Positions 10,933-23,083 of a DNA stretch of 64,000 nt are shown here, one piece after another. Source of the DNA: Daucus carota subsp. sativus (taxonomy: Eukaryota; Streptophyta; Magnoliopsida; Apiales; Apiaceae); contig NC_030381.2 of assembly GCF_001625215.2 (NCBI RefSeq), positions 2,567,131 through 2,631,130 on the forward strand. The letters run 5' to 3'. The notes under the pieces are model-generated. The model did not search any database, was not told the origin of the DNA, and saw only the letters and a list, made by a program, of their open reading frames with translations. Each line of letters begins with the position of its first letter. Within the stretch, counting starts at the first letter, position 1. Both the position numbers and the translations under genes were made by a program.

Positions 10933-13900
10933 GTTAAAATATTTTCAAAATAAGATACAATTTTTGAAATGTGCAGGATAACTATTCTCATTATTCTCGC
11001 ATTCAAATAATTTCTCTTTGAATCCCTGTCCATATGTCGAAAAATTAAAAAGTTCTCGGATTTTATTTTTTATTTTTGAAAAAAAGTTCTCAGATCTTAA
11101 AACCTCAGCACTGACATTGGTTATTCCATAGTATAATTAAGAATGACCAACGGACTATCACCTTTAAGCATACTTTCGCATTAAATAAAAAAAGAAGGAT
11201 AATGAATGCAGGGCTTGATGCATGTGGTAAAGCATTGCCGCCTAATGAATTTTGTATGATGAAAACACGTGATATTGTTTTATAGGTTCCTTGAATGAAT
11301 AACAAACCATGCATCAACTTTACAGAGTTATGAGAGTATACAGTATGTCATTCCTGCCCTCCTGCCTCCTGGCCAACAAGGGATGGATCATCCATTATCC
11401 ATTCTTTATCTGTTTCGTAAATGAGTTTGTCTCGTGTGTGTTCAATGTTCATGAGCAGAGACGGATCTAGAAAGAAGCACATGTTAAGTTTTGAATTTGA
11501 TACATTTGATTAATTTTGATGGATGTGATTGTTATATATGCAGAAGATCCAAAGAAATAAGAGTCAACCAAAATTAATTATATTCATAAATTTACAGTAA
11601 TATTTTACATGTTCACGTACACATCATAAAAAATCGTTCGCAAAATAGGTCACCGCGTTGCTGGCTATTAGCATATCACCATTCTTACGTGAATCAGGGG
11701 GATCCTGTTACGTTTTGATTTTTCTGACCCAAACTTTTTATGAAATGACAGATCCCATATTAAGATTACGTTCGTCATTACTAATTGCGGATAATATCAT
11801 TTTTTTTCTTGAAAATCATGTTTTTGTTTTGTAAAATTAAAGGCAGTTTTCCGGACATCGAAAGCTCATAAGTCATTTTCAGAACAAAAATATCTCATTC
11901 TTGTGAAAAAAACTGTTTCTTAGTTTTTATTAGGAACGGTTAGATTTCACTATCAAATCTCATATTTTATAACATAATTATAAAAGTCGGTAATCAGAAA
12001 TAATCAGTTAATCTGTCGATCCAGGATTTATTAGAGATTTTTCGATAATTTAATATTTTTAGTTAAAATCAGAATATAATCGATAAATCAGTAAATTATT
12101 ATTTCTTAATTAATTAATTTTTTAAAATAAATAGAAAATGGGTAGAACACTGTGGACTTGAACGGATCTTACATGTGAACGTATTTTAGGAAGGAATAAA
12201 GATTATAAATACACGAACGGAAAGAATCTTAGAAAAATGCGTACCGAAAAGGTTATTATTATGCACCACTCTTTGTTTTTATTATTTGTAATAATTAATT
12301 AATACATGTCACAACTCAGACCCACACACAACCCACAGCTTTTCTCATTTATTCTCCTCCGCCTGTATGCTTCTCCTCCTCACCACATACATTCAATAAT
12401 CAATACCCTCCTCACTAAACTCCAACCCAACCTTTTCTACCATAATAAATATCTCCAACTCTAATTTACAGATATGCCCCTCCCTTATAATGAACTCATC
12501 GCCTCATTACACACTTTTACATATGTATTTCTGTGGCCATATTTGAGTATTAGCGGTTTATAATTACATTAATTAAATTAAATATGTTGACTAGATGATT
12601 GAAATAAATGTTTGAATGACGGATGAAATTAGCGATCCTTGTAAAACTATTTCGTAGATTGTTGTTTAATTAGCTTTTTATGCAAATATTAAGACTCCTA
12701 ACCCAGAAATTTCTCAAACTAGTTTTTTGAAAGGACCTCAAACCTTTATTTCAATTCGTTTGCTATCAAACACTAATATTAGTTAATTGAAATGATCAAA
12801 CTATAAATCATCCCAAAACTCTAACTTCCAAATACTGCAATTGTTTCAATACAGTTTGTATTGAAGTTGCTCAGGGATGGATCTGAGAAGAGGGACGGAA
12901 TACACGTGTCTCCCTAAAAAATTCTTAAATATAAATGCCATGTTTTTAAAAAATTCATCTCAAAATACATGTCTCTATCTTTTTTCAACACAAATTTATC
13001 ATTATATTTATTACGATTTTTTTGAAACTCAACTTCAATTCTATTTCTCAATACTCTAAATCTCTATATCTATTGTATTTTCTTTAAAAAAAATATTCAA
13101 TCATATTTTCAATTTTCAATACACTAGTTAATTTTATATGAGATGAAATTATATCAAACCAATCATTTTTTGGTATGTTTATTTTTTTGAAAAGAGGCAT
13201 ATATAATATATGTGAAATTATTATTCCATCCGCACGCTTTCACCCGCATAATGAATGACCAAACCTTACGCGCGCGCATAAAGCAAGCAAATATAGGACT
13301 ATCCGAATCATAATTACGATTTTCTTTTCCGCTAAAAGAAAACTTTCTACAAAATAAAGTCTCGGTGGTTAAGCAAACTTTACTTATAAGAAAGCAAGCA
13401 TGGACAACTTTTTGTCTTTTTGTTCTTTTATTAAAATAACTAAAACAAGGAGGATTCGACATTTTGCACTATTTTTCCCTTGGACCCTTTTGTGCAGCTA
13501 CAGTCACAACAAAAATAAAAAGGCAAAAAAAACCCTGAAATCGACAAGTTTCCAATCTACCCCAGAAATCAGAATATTAGCCGCTCATCCTGACAATTGT
13601 ATATACATTATATATGGCTATTCTAGTTATAGACGGAAAATATTTAAATTTAAATATCATAATCATCTGTAAATAAATTTGAAAAAGATGTATAATATAC
13701 ATGAATTAAATATTTAAAACTGATTTTGATTTGTAAACAGAGGAACCTTCGTGTTTGCAACATTGCAGGCAACATGTTGTATATTTTTGACAAATAACTG
13801 ATTTTATTAGGACAAAACATTCAGGATGTTTGACTGGTAGATGAGAAGACGGATCGAGAATGAAAAGTATGAGAATAAAGGACACGAGAATGAATATCTC

Positions 13901-14930
13901 GATGAGAATGGAAAGCATAATAATAAAGGATACAAGAATGAATATCTCAAGGCGTGAAAGAAATAATTTATCCAGAATTGTGAATGTATTTTTCGTTTCA
14001 TATTATATAATGACTAATCCAAATATAAACACATTATTTTTAAATTCAAATTTTCATTGATCAAATTTATGAATCACCATCAACAACACACACATATATA
14101 AAATCAATTGGGATAAATCCCAACTGTCAATTCAACCTGATTATTAAACATAAAATGAGTAAAATAAATAACCATCTTGCATAAACTTTTTTTCTAAAAA
14201 AAATAACATGTTCGATTAATATGTCTAAGTTGAGTTCAATTTTTCGTACAATGGGTTTGATATAATTTGTTTTGAGTTGTTAATACGCCTAAATTCGGTA
14301 GATCCGGTCGCTTGGGACAAAAATGACACACAACTTGGACAAATATTCAAGTAAAAGTGGCAGTGGCAGGTAAAATAAATAAGTGGCAAAGTGGGGGCAG
14401 TTAAATGACACACTATCCCTGTTCTCTCTGTCCAACTTTTGCCTTTTATACACCATGATCTGGCACATTATGGCACATTTATCTAATCACTAGTCAATTC
14501 CCTCCACCAAATATGACTTTTCCATTTTTAGTTCTTTATTACTCAACTCACACAACAAACAATTTAATACTACCCTAATTTATTAAAATATGGTAATATT
14601 ATAAATTGATAAGTCTCGTCTCATTCATTAAACTAGTTATTATTTGTATTATAATTCATAAAGTTTTAGTGATTATCGGTTTATGTAATATGATTTTATA
14701 TTTATGAACATAATACGAACAATAAAAATATAATTAATTAAATTTATTTAAATTTAGTTCATTTTATATTTTAAAATTATTTTTATTTTTCAAAAATTTA
14801 AATCATAAAAATTAATTTCAAAAATACAGCACAATCTCATTTACAACCTTGTTTGAAAGACTGATAATACCAAGACTGATAATACCATGTACAACAATAT
14901 TACAATCTCAATTCCAACTTCAACTGTATT

Positions 14931-15075
14931 ATTTGAAAATGAAGTTAAAAATTTGTTATTTTTACAAAATTTCGGATAAATTCTCTGTCGAAAATTCAAA
15001 TACATTTGAAAATAAAGTTAAAAATTTGTTATTTTTACAAATTTTCAGATGAATTATTCGTCGAAAATTCAAATA
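14931..15075. repeat. Two tandem 73-bp units upstream of the KUF1-type gene
   Basis: The segment atttgaaaat.aagttaaaaa through cgaaaattcaaata occurs at 14931-15003 and again at 15004-15075 with few differences. It ends about 125 bp before the ATG at 15199 and overlaps the likely core promoter (an atataatata stretch at about 15072). Confidence 0.8.
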
Positions 15076-15198
15076 TAATATACGTTGAGTGACATTCATA
15101 CATAACCGCCCCAAAAAGATAACTCCAACTCCAACCACTCTCCTTTCCTCCATATTAATGTATCTCTGTCTATTTCAACTCTCGCAAGTTAAATTTCA

Positions 15199-16371
15199 AT
15201 GGCAAATACAGTCACTCCCGCCGGAAAAAAGATGAAGCTTCACCACCGGCGCCACCGTAAGCCGCCGCTGCTACCTGGACTGCCGGACCACATCGCGGAG
15301 ACTTGTCTTGCTCGAGTTCGTCCCGAGGTATTGTACTCGGTTTGTAAACTATGGAGGAATTTGATTTATTCGCCGAATTTTTCGCCGTTCTTGTCGATTT
15401 ATGTGCTGTTTGTATCGAATAGAGATGCGGATCGGAGTGATTCGCTCGTGTTGAAGTCGTTCGATCCGGTGTCGGAGAAGTGGAGGTCGGTGCCGGCGCT
15501 GCCGGAGGATCCGCCGCTCCGGTTGCTCGTCCGGCATCCGTTTTTTATATCGAGGAATCTTCCGGTGCAGTCAGTGTCAGTTTCCGGTAGGTTAGTGGTT
15601 GTGGCGGCGACGACCGAAAATTTCGCGCCGGCGCTTTTGTCGCCGGTTGTATTTAATCCGTTGACGAGGAGTTGGAGTAGCGCGCCGCCGTTATCAGCTG
15701 CGCGGAGGTGGTGCGTGACCGGCGCGTGTGGGAACTCGGTCTATGTAGCGAGCGGAGTCGGATCGCAGTACAATACCGAAGTCGCGCGATCAGTCGAGAA
15801 ATTATCGCATTTCGAGCACTTCGACTCAATATGCGATAATTTCGAGAAAAATTGGAAATGGAGAAAGCTAGGGTTACTAAAAGACGGAAAATTCAGCAGA
15901 GAAGCAATTGAAGCTGTTTGTTACAGAGGCAAATTATGTATGGTGAATGTGAAAGGCGATTACCGCAAAGAAGGCCTAGTTTACGACGTCGAAAACGACA
16001 CGTGGCAGGAAATGCCTGAGGGAATGCTGGCAGGATGGAGAGGTCCTGCAGCCTCAATGAAGGAGGAATGTTTATTCGTAGTCGATGAATCAAAAGGCGC
16101 ATTGATGAAGTACAATTCGGATGATGATCATTGGGAGGAAGTGATCGAATTCGAGAAATTGCAAGGAGCTGAGCATATGGCAGCGGAGGGAGGGAGAGTG
16201 TGTGTTGTTTGTAACGGCGGAATTGACATTGTTGTGGTGGATGTTGTTGTGCATCCGCCGAGAGTGTTTGTGGTGGAGACTCCGGAGGGATTGCAGGCGA
16301 TGTCGATTCATGTTTTGCCGCGGATGAGTTTGGATCATTCGAATTCGTTGCAAGGTCTTGATTCTGTTTAA
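15199..16371 (+). CDS. KUF1: F-box/kelch-repeat protein, KUF1/SKIP25 type
   Basis: A single-exon 390-aa protein, clearly GC-richer than its surroundings. The F-box is near residues 23-60 (PLLPGLPDHIAETCLARVRP then VCKLWRNLIYSPNF), followed by kelch-like blades: SFDPVSEKWRSVP (~87), VFNPLTRSWSSAPPL (~152), ARRWCVTGACGNSVYVASG, VYDVENDTWQEMPEGM and KYNSDDDHWEEV. F-box proteins recruit substrates to SCF ubiquitin ligases; Arabidopsis KUF1 is karrikin-induced and dampens KAI2-ligand signalling. The order LPGLPDHIAE .. RHPFFISRNLPVQSV .. FSREAIEAVCYRGKLCMVNV is characteristic of the KUF1/SKIP25 group. Which of those two is the ortholog is not certain. The start is the first ATG after an AT-rich leader, and the length fits the family. 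Confidence 0.9.
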   Translation: MANTVTPAGKKMKLHHRRHRKPPLLPGLPDHIAETCLARVRPEVLYSVCKLWRNLIYSPNFSPFLSIYVLFVSNRDADRSDSLVLKSFDPVSEKWRSVPALPEDPPLRLLVRHPFFISRNLPVQSVSVSGRLVVVAATTENFAPALLSPVVFNPLTRSWSSAPPLSAARRWCVTGACGNSVYVASGVGSQYNTEVARSVEKLSHFEHFDSICDNFEKNWKWRKLGLLKDGKFSREAIEAVCYRGKLCMVNVKGDYRKEGLVYDVENDTWQEMPEGMLAGWRGPAASMKEECLFVVDESKGALMKYNSDDDHWEEVIEFEKLQGAEHMAAEGGRVCVVCNGGIDIVVVDVVVHPPRVFVVETPEGLQAMSIHVLPRMSLDHSNSLQGLDSV

Positions 16372-18225
16372 TGATTTTTCGATGAACGTAGGAATTGATT
16401 AGGTTTTTGAGTTTTTGTTTTGAATCTGCAAATATACAGTATACAGTATATACACAGAGGACATATGCACACTATTTCATTTGATTACATTGTCTTGATT
16501 GTATGATTACATATTCCGAATCCAACTAAGACCCGAATCTTCAATTGGACTCGGATCTTCAATCTCCGGTCAGAAGATAGTATGACTCGAATCTTTAATC
16601 TCATGTCGGATAATAGTTTGATAGTATTGAAGCATTGACATTCATATTGTTGTCGTGTAAAGACTCGAATCCTTAATCTTTGGTCGGAAGTTAATATGAC
16701 TCGAACCTTCAATCTCTTGACGGAAGATAATGTGATAGTATTGTTTCATTTTTTGCAACGAGCTTAATCAAATGACATGGGCACCGCAATATTTTTGAGT
16801 AGATAATGAAGCATCATCTAACGTGTACGTTTTCGTAATAGAAAGAGATCTGAATTGGGCTGAAAACTATCATCAATCATATAAAAAGTCAATAAGAGCT
16901 GTTCCAACATGTAGAAGCGACAAGTATAAAGAGAGAGGCTTGGCTTCCGATTGAAGAATGCTAAAAAGTGGCCGTAGTAGTAGAAGTTTTTAGTATTTTG
17001 ACTTGCGAAATCAACAAGAAACGCGGTTTAAGATTTTGAACTTTTAAAGTACCACTAAAAAAACCGACCAGCATGATTTCCAACCATTGAATTTAAGGTT
17101 TATGAATCAACCCCAGCCTTTCGTTGCCGATTTGACTCCACTCGTAGTAAAATTCTTACCTCTACCTTTTTTTGTACTTGCAATCATTTGGAACTCGAGT
17201 AATTTGAATATTTGATGTATCAACTCAATCACGACACTGTTAACGGATTGCTCGGGGATTTGAACTTTAACGTGGTATAAGTTTGAAATATTTAATTGAG
17301 TGCTAAAATAAAAATAAAATTATCAATTTATATTGATTAAAAATTATTATTATTATATATTTTTAATATTTGCATCATTAATTATTCTTGAATTAATATA
17401 AAAAATTCATATTTTGCAGGTTTGAAACGTGAGTTTGAAATTTTATTTTTTATAATTATACATCAAATATGGATTTGTAATGTACAAACTCATACTTTCA
17501 GAAACTAAATAAACTCTAATAAACTCTATATTTAAAATCGAAAACTCATACTTTCAGAAACTAAATAAACTCTATATTTAAAATCGAAGATGATCGAGAT
17601 AATCAAAAATAATCGAAAATAATCAATTGAGCTAGTGATTCAAGATTAATTAGGAATTTATCACAATTTTTTAGTGATTCAAGATTAATGAGGAGTTTAT
17701 CACAATTTTTAGTGTAATCAGCAAATCAGTGAAATATTTTTAAAAAATTAATCAGAAGTTTTTTAATAAACTAGAAACAGAACTCGACTCATCTTGCTTT
17801 GTTTAGAAATCGTCTTGTTCCGCAGAATCCTTAATATCACTTGGTCAAAATATTAGTTCATCCAGCCTATTTCAAGCGAAGGACTTGAAGTTAGGAAACC
17901 TATCACGGATGGCAGAAGCCATAACAGAGGAGACATTAATACAAGTCGAGACCCGAGCTGTAATGCAACCGAATCCAGCCAACGACAAGAACAACGCAAC
18001 AGAGCGATTCATAAGCAGTTCCTTACATATCCATATGTATTTGTAATCCTTGCATATGGAGTGTATTCAATATCCATATGTATATATAACAGAAACAGAT
18101 TGAAAGCACAAGTTCAGTATCTCGATTATGCATATTTAAAAGAAAGACCTGGTAGATCATAACTGATACTAGTTATCCAGAACCAACTGATTTCATGAAG
18201 AGTAGCAGCAAACCAATTCGGTGTC
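16372..18225. other. Interval between KUF1-type and PIA-type genes: degenerate tandem repeats only
   Basis: Just 3' of the KUF1-type gene, 16500-16735 holds degenerate repeats of gactcgaatctt(c/t)aatct.. followed by ..gtcggaagatta(a/g)t. At 17487-17588 a ~58 bp unit (aactcatactttcagaaac..) is repeated, and at 17630-17715 a ttcaagattaat.aggaatttatcacaatttt unit appears twice. No gene is supported. Confidence 0.55.
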
Positions 18226-21200
18226 TCAGCTTTCGGAGCTGTAGCTGGTTTCCCCAGATGACGAGTTCTCTTCTTGAAGAAGCTTCATTGCCTCATAGGC
18301 CCATTCCAGACCGGAGCAGTAGTGGAGGGGAGGATTGAACCTGGCATCATTAATGTCATCAGGCAAGAAGGCACCATTTTCAACCAGGTACTTAACCGCT
18401 TTTCTGTTTCTTTCTTTGGCTGCAGTGTGAAGCGGAGTCCCTAATTCAACCAAAAAAAGGAAGTTAATGACAAAAAATGGGAAATATATAAGTCTATCTT
18501 TGTAATATATATGCACTCACAGCCACAGGCACCCTTGGTTCGGGCATCAATATTTGCCCCACACTCAAGCAATGCATCCATCACTTTAAGGTGCCCACCC
18601 TTAGCAGCAAGATGGAGAGGGGTGATCCCATGTGATTTGGGCCCAAAAGCAGCGACATTAACATCAACCCCTTCGTTGAGAAGACGTCTCACCTGCCCAA
18701 AGAAATATAAATAATAAGACATATGGAGCAGTAATCCTCAATTACTTGTATCAACGACAAACTATAGAATTTTGAAGCCTTTTTATGCCATAGGATCTTT
18801 CGGAATGATTCTTTTCTATAATTTTTTTATAGCACAACGCTAAAATTGGTAAAGATTTCCTACTAAGAGACTTTTCTACTACAGTACTTTTTTTGTAAGT
18901 GCAACTCTTAAATAGTTTAGTTATATATATTAGTTAACCTATGTCATCTTAGTGATTTGTACTGATTTCAACAGTCATTATACGCATTTAAGATTATTTT
19001 TTTAATCAAATAAAACAGAAATTATCTTCATTTCTTTATAATCGTTTACAGTATATATTTACAAGTAGCCAGTGGTTGGCACAGCCGCACAGCTTATCAT
19101 ACAGCTGTACCGGTCCATATTCACTCAGATAGTTGCCCAGCAATGTGATAATAAACTTATAAACCACCAAGGGTGGCAGGAACCCTATTGGCAAAAAGGA
19201 AATCAGAACAATATCAGAGATGACACAAGAATAAACTTGAACTTGAGAACAATAAGTAGTAAAAAAGTCACCCCACTACAGCAGATCAATCATATTAATC
19301 CTGCATACTCTGTATCTGATATCTTCCATCATATAAACTAAAGAAAACACAGTTTCAAGACTTGTAAGTTACTGAATGCATTATTCTATGAATATCAATA
19401 ATATAGAATTGGTGAAAAGACATCCAAACTTTAAACCTCAATTCAAGTGAAGAAGTCGACACGAATACTGCAACAAAAATGGTGCTAAGATGCATGTTAC
19501 GTTAAGGTAAGCATATTATTTCCCCCCCACTCCCTCATTCCTTTAAAACGATCAACAAAGAAAGATAAGTTCTGGAACTCATTAATAAAAAGCAATAAAA
19601 TCTAGTCAAAACTTAGAACTTAGCCTCAATATTCATCAGGGATTGACAGGGAAACCGAAATCCTGAAAGCCATGAAGCTATAGAACCCTCAAGCCCTTAA
19701 AGTGTATACATGTCTACATGACTCAGGAAAGGTGGCATAAGAAGTAGATAAATACATATTGAGGTATAAACAGTGTTATTGAAGGCAAAAAGCGCAGCTA
19801 AACGTGAGGGATCTCTTGCAGCTTAAGCGTGAAGCGCAAAGCAAAGCGCGGGCTTTTGTAAACAAAGCGCACTATATTAATAAATATAACTTTTTTATAT
19901 ATTAAGATAATTACCATGTATAAACAAAGCGCGGGCCATGTGCATTGGTATTTGGTACTAAAATATATTTCGAAGTGGATAAAATGCACTGGCCACCCCT
20001 GAATGTGTGCATTGAAGATTTGTAGGTTGTAGCTGTTGGGAAGTCTTGTACTGGTTGCTTTGTTGAGGATGATTGATGCGGCTCTGTTTTTTCGGAGAGT
20101 ATATGTGACTAAAAGTGAGTAAGTATAATATACTGGGCTTTTAAACAAGCCCAACAAAATAAAATATTGATACTACATCTTAAGAAATTATGCCCAGAGC
20201 TAATAAAATCAGCCTTTTACACAAAAACGCAAGAAAGCGCTTTCTATAGCCTTTTTGCGTTTTGGACTTCCCTACACTTTTCGCTTTAAGCGACGCTTAT
20301 CTTTTGAAAACCATGGGTATGAAAAATGCAAAATTAGGAAAAAACTGAAATATCAACCATTTTTATTATTGTGATCGTATTAATTTCTTCCAAAAAGGCT
20401 TGTAGCTGTTTCCAAGAGTCAATCCCTTTCAAAAGGAATTGTCTGCTTTGAACTTGGATATATAGCAAAATTAAGTAAACGATCAAATATAGACCAACTT
20501 TTTCTTACATTGTGATCATACAGAAATTTCTTTTTAGGTCACCTAGTATGTGATCGCGTGGATATAATATTAACAACCGAAACCAGACCCTTTTTTGGGT
20601 TGGTTGGTTGAGGGAGGGGAGGGGATGGGATGGGATGGGGAGTTCAATAATTTGCTTCTAAGTCGCCTAGGATTCAAATACAATCCTGACCAACAAATGG
20701 AGGGGCGAAAGACAAAAATTTCTCCACTTTGAGTTTGTATACAATCCAAAAAGACTTGAGCAGTAAAACAAACCTTTTAAATCACCTTAGATTCATATAT
20801 ATCAACAATCACTATGTATTCCTAGGACATATGCACATCACTCAAACACTAGTAAGTAGTAAATACACTCCATCATGCTATACATCCATTTTCATCTCCA
20901 CACAATTATAATGATTATCACCCTAATGGTTCCACGAAACCAGCAAGTAGGAGATGTGGAGCCCATTAATTCTTGGAGCATTATACAACAATTCAATATT
21001 TTTTGTAAACTACTCGGTACTCACCACATTTCTTCCTACAAAAGCAGTAACACAATTGCCAGAATCAGATTACCAATGACAATCTTTGCAATTTTACCAA
21101 TACATAATATAAAAATTGTATTCGCACTGGATTTAAGTTTTAACACACCGCTTAAAGGGATCTAAACCGATGTATCATGCAACACATGAATATGTGACTA

Positions 21201-21483
21201 GGAAATATACAGTCATAAACTAACACTAACATGGAATAATAAGTAATAACAATGTCAAAATATTTTCATTCTTCTTTTTTTGTCAAATCCATCAACACCA
21301 ATACAAAAATAGGCACATCAATAAAATATACATGTACAGAGATATAAAGACATATACCTCCTTGACATCGCCTCGTCGAGCACCAATATGAAGCATAGTC
21401 CACCCCCTATCATCCCTATCACCACCTCCACCCCTCGAAGCTCGTCTACTACCACGACTCGAAACCATATCCTCTTGACCCAT
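18226..21483 (-). CDS. PIA2: Phytochrome-interacting ankyrin-repeat protein, PIA1/PIA2 type
   Basis: Three exons: 21358-21483, 18521-18692 and 18226-18440, joining in phase to a 170-aa protein. The first ATG is at 21483 (MGQEDMVSSRGSRRASR); a GTG upstream at 21492 is not a start. Ankyrin repeats read DRDDRGWTMLHIGARRGDVK, then GITPLHLAAKGGHLKVMDAL.., then GWTPLHTAAKERNRKAVKYL.., with the Trp of the third repeat split across intron 2. The C-terminus AFLPDDINDARFNPPLHYC..GLEWAYE matches what I recall of Arabidopsis PIA proteins, small phytochrome-binding proteins linked to light-dependent anthocyanin control. PIA1 versus PIA2 cannot be settled here. The 2.66 kb first intron holds a cgcttaag-type repeat. 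Length agrees with the family (~170-175 aa). Confidence 0.92.
19780..20322. repeat. Repeat element with aagcgc-rich ends in PIA intron 1
   Basis: The left end has gcaaaaagcgcagctaaacg, gcttaagcgtgaagcgcaaa and caaagcgcgggc (twice, near 19842 and 19925). The right end has acgcaagaaagcgctttcta and ttcgctttaagcgacgctta. The ends are loosely inverted, suggesting a degraded non-autonomous DNA transposon. No target duplication or transposase was found. Confidence 0.45.
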
Positions 21484-22383
21484 AAACTCCACTCAAAACA
21501 CAAAACCAAACAGACCCTTTTCAAATCTTTCCTTCTTTAACCAAGATAAATCACTACAAGCACTAACGATGCAATCTTTCAGCTAAAACACAATAAAGAA
21601 AACAACAGCCAATATTGCTTTTCAAATTAAACAGACCCTTATCAAATTCTTCCCTTCTTTAACCAAGAAAATCACTACAAACAATAAAGATGCAATCTCT
21701 AAGCTTAAAGACAATCAAGAAAGCACTAGACAATATAAAGACACAATTTTTATAGCACGATTAGCGAGAAAAAGAATGGTGACAAGTGGGATTCAAGCCA
21801 GGGCCAAGAACACGAAGATTAGTGAGGTGATTTGAGCCAGATGGTGATGAAAATTGGGGGAAAAGAAGAGATATTATCATAATAAATACTGGGTTTTCTC
21901 TGTTTATCAAGAATTGTAATTAAAATTTGAAATTGAACAAGATTTGATGAATCTGCTACTGGGAACTGTGTATGTATGTATGGAGTGTTGTGTGTATATG
22001 TAATGGAAATTAATCAAGAACCCTAGATTCTTCTGCTATGTATGAGTTGTGTGCTGAACTGCAGGTAGAAAAAGATTCTATACATACATGAAATAATACT
22101 TGGGCCAGACTTATGATCTGCTTATCATGGGCCGGGTTTTTTGTGGCCAAGGGAGTCTCTTATCTCTAGAGTTATTTTGAAAACTTTTTTGCTCAAAATT
22201 ATATATTTATTGATTTTGAATTTTTAAGATTGTTTTAAGTGATCTAAATTTAACTTTTTAAGTAAATATAATATCAAATCAAGTGAAAATACAAAAGTTT
22301 AGCAAATATTAAAAAAATATTAAAAAGTAAATATGTGAAATATGCAATAATTACCTTCTTGCCAATAATTTTTTGATATAATT

Positions 22384-22528
22384 TTTTTTTCTTTTTGCGT
22401 AGGAATCGCATCCGAACCAGGCAGAGGCATAATCACATTTCTGCTCCATGTGGAGTCCGACCAAAACATGTGATCAAGAGAATACAAATCCTCCTCTTTT
22501 AACCAGATGAACCAAACCTTGCGGACTG
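22384..22528 (-). mobile_element. Probable SINE with 15-bp target site duplication
   Basis: On the minus strand it begins near 22528 (CAGTCCGCAAGG..), has a weak B-box-like GGTTCGGATGC about 110 bp in and ends with a long A-rich tail (the T run at 22384-22391). It is flanked by ttttttgatataatt (22369-22383) and ttttttaatataatt (22529-22543), one mismatch in 15. Its body differs from the SINE at 7219-7356, so it would be a second family. Confidence 0.62.
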
Positions 22529-22744
22529 TTTTTTAATATAATTAACAACACTCTAAATAAATATTCATATCAGGAATAATAACATCACTTTTGCCAACAC
22601 AACTAATATATACTTTTTACTAAAATATTTAAATAAACAGGAGTTATATTTTCATGACAATTAATAAATTTTGTTCGTATTTTCACAAAAAAAATGAATG
22701 TCCTTTCCAATTTTCCAAACCAAAATTTAGCATTTTCCTTAATA

Positions 22745-22970
22745 CTCCCTCCGTCCCATTTTAACAGCTTTTGACTTTCTTACACGTATTTTAAGGTGTT
22801 AAAAAATCACATCTAAACATAATTATTGTTTATAAAATTTATATCAAATAAAAGTTTGGAATCTAAACTTTTATTTGATATAAGAATTAAATCTTTTTAT
22901 TGAGTGTAGATACTATTTTTTTTACACCTCAATATACGTGTCAAAAAGTCAAGGGGACAGAGGGTCCAGT
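22745..22970. mobile_element. Degraded Stowaway-type MITE upstream of the trihelix gene
   Basis: Left terminus ctccctccgtcccatttt after TA (22743-22744). The right part mirrors it loosely (cacgtattttaa / aatatacgtg; gacttt / aaaagtc) and ends ggggacagaggg with the last bases disturbed. An inner hairpin aataaaagtttggaatc / ctaaacttttatttgata is obvious. It ends ~115 bp before the trihelix start and may lie in its promoter or leader. Confidence 0.72.
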
Positions 22971-23083
22971 AAATATAGAACCCACAAAGTCATCTACTTG
23001 TATTTGGGACACGAAAATCGAGGACGAAAGTACAGTGTGTTATATTGACCGGTGTTGTAATAAAGAAACACTCAGAAACAAAC

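Larger units (their letters stand above)
9419..15198. other. 5.8 kb gene-free interval upstream of the KUF1-type gene
   Basis: AT-rich with no supported gene. It holds a retroposon tail (10690-10932), a short repeat of gaataaagga.a.gagaatgaatatctc units (about 13861-13950) and a 73-bp tandem duplication close to the next gene (14931-15075). Short ORFs around 11105, 13163, 13400 and 14225 show no family pattern. Confidence 0.5.

Noticed and set aside
15349-16353. Antisense ORFs over the KUF1-type gene
   Set aside because: Shadows of a GC-biased coding exon on the other strand.
21484-21492. Upstream start MEF.. for the PIA-type protein
   Set aside because: The codon at 21492 is GTG; the first ATG is at 21483.
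23045-23083. Upstream start MTGVV.. for the trihelix gene
   Set aside because: The codon at 23045 is TTG; the first in-frame ATG is at 23084.
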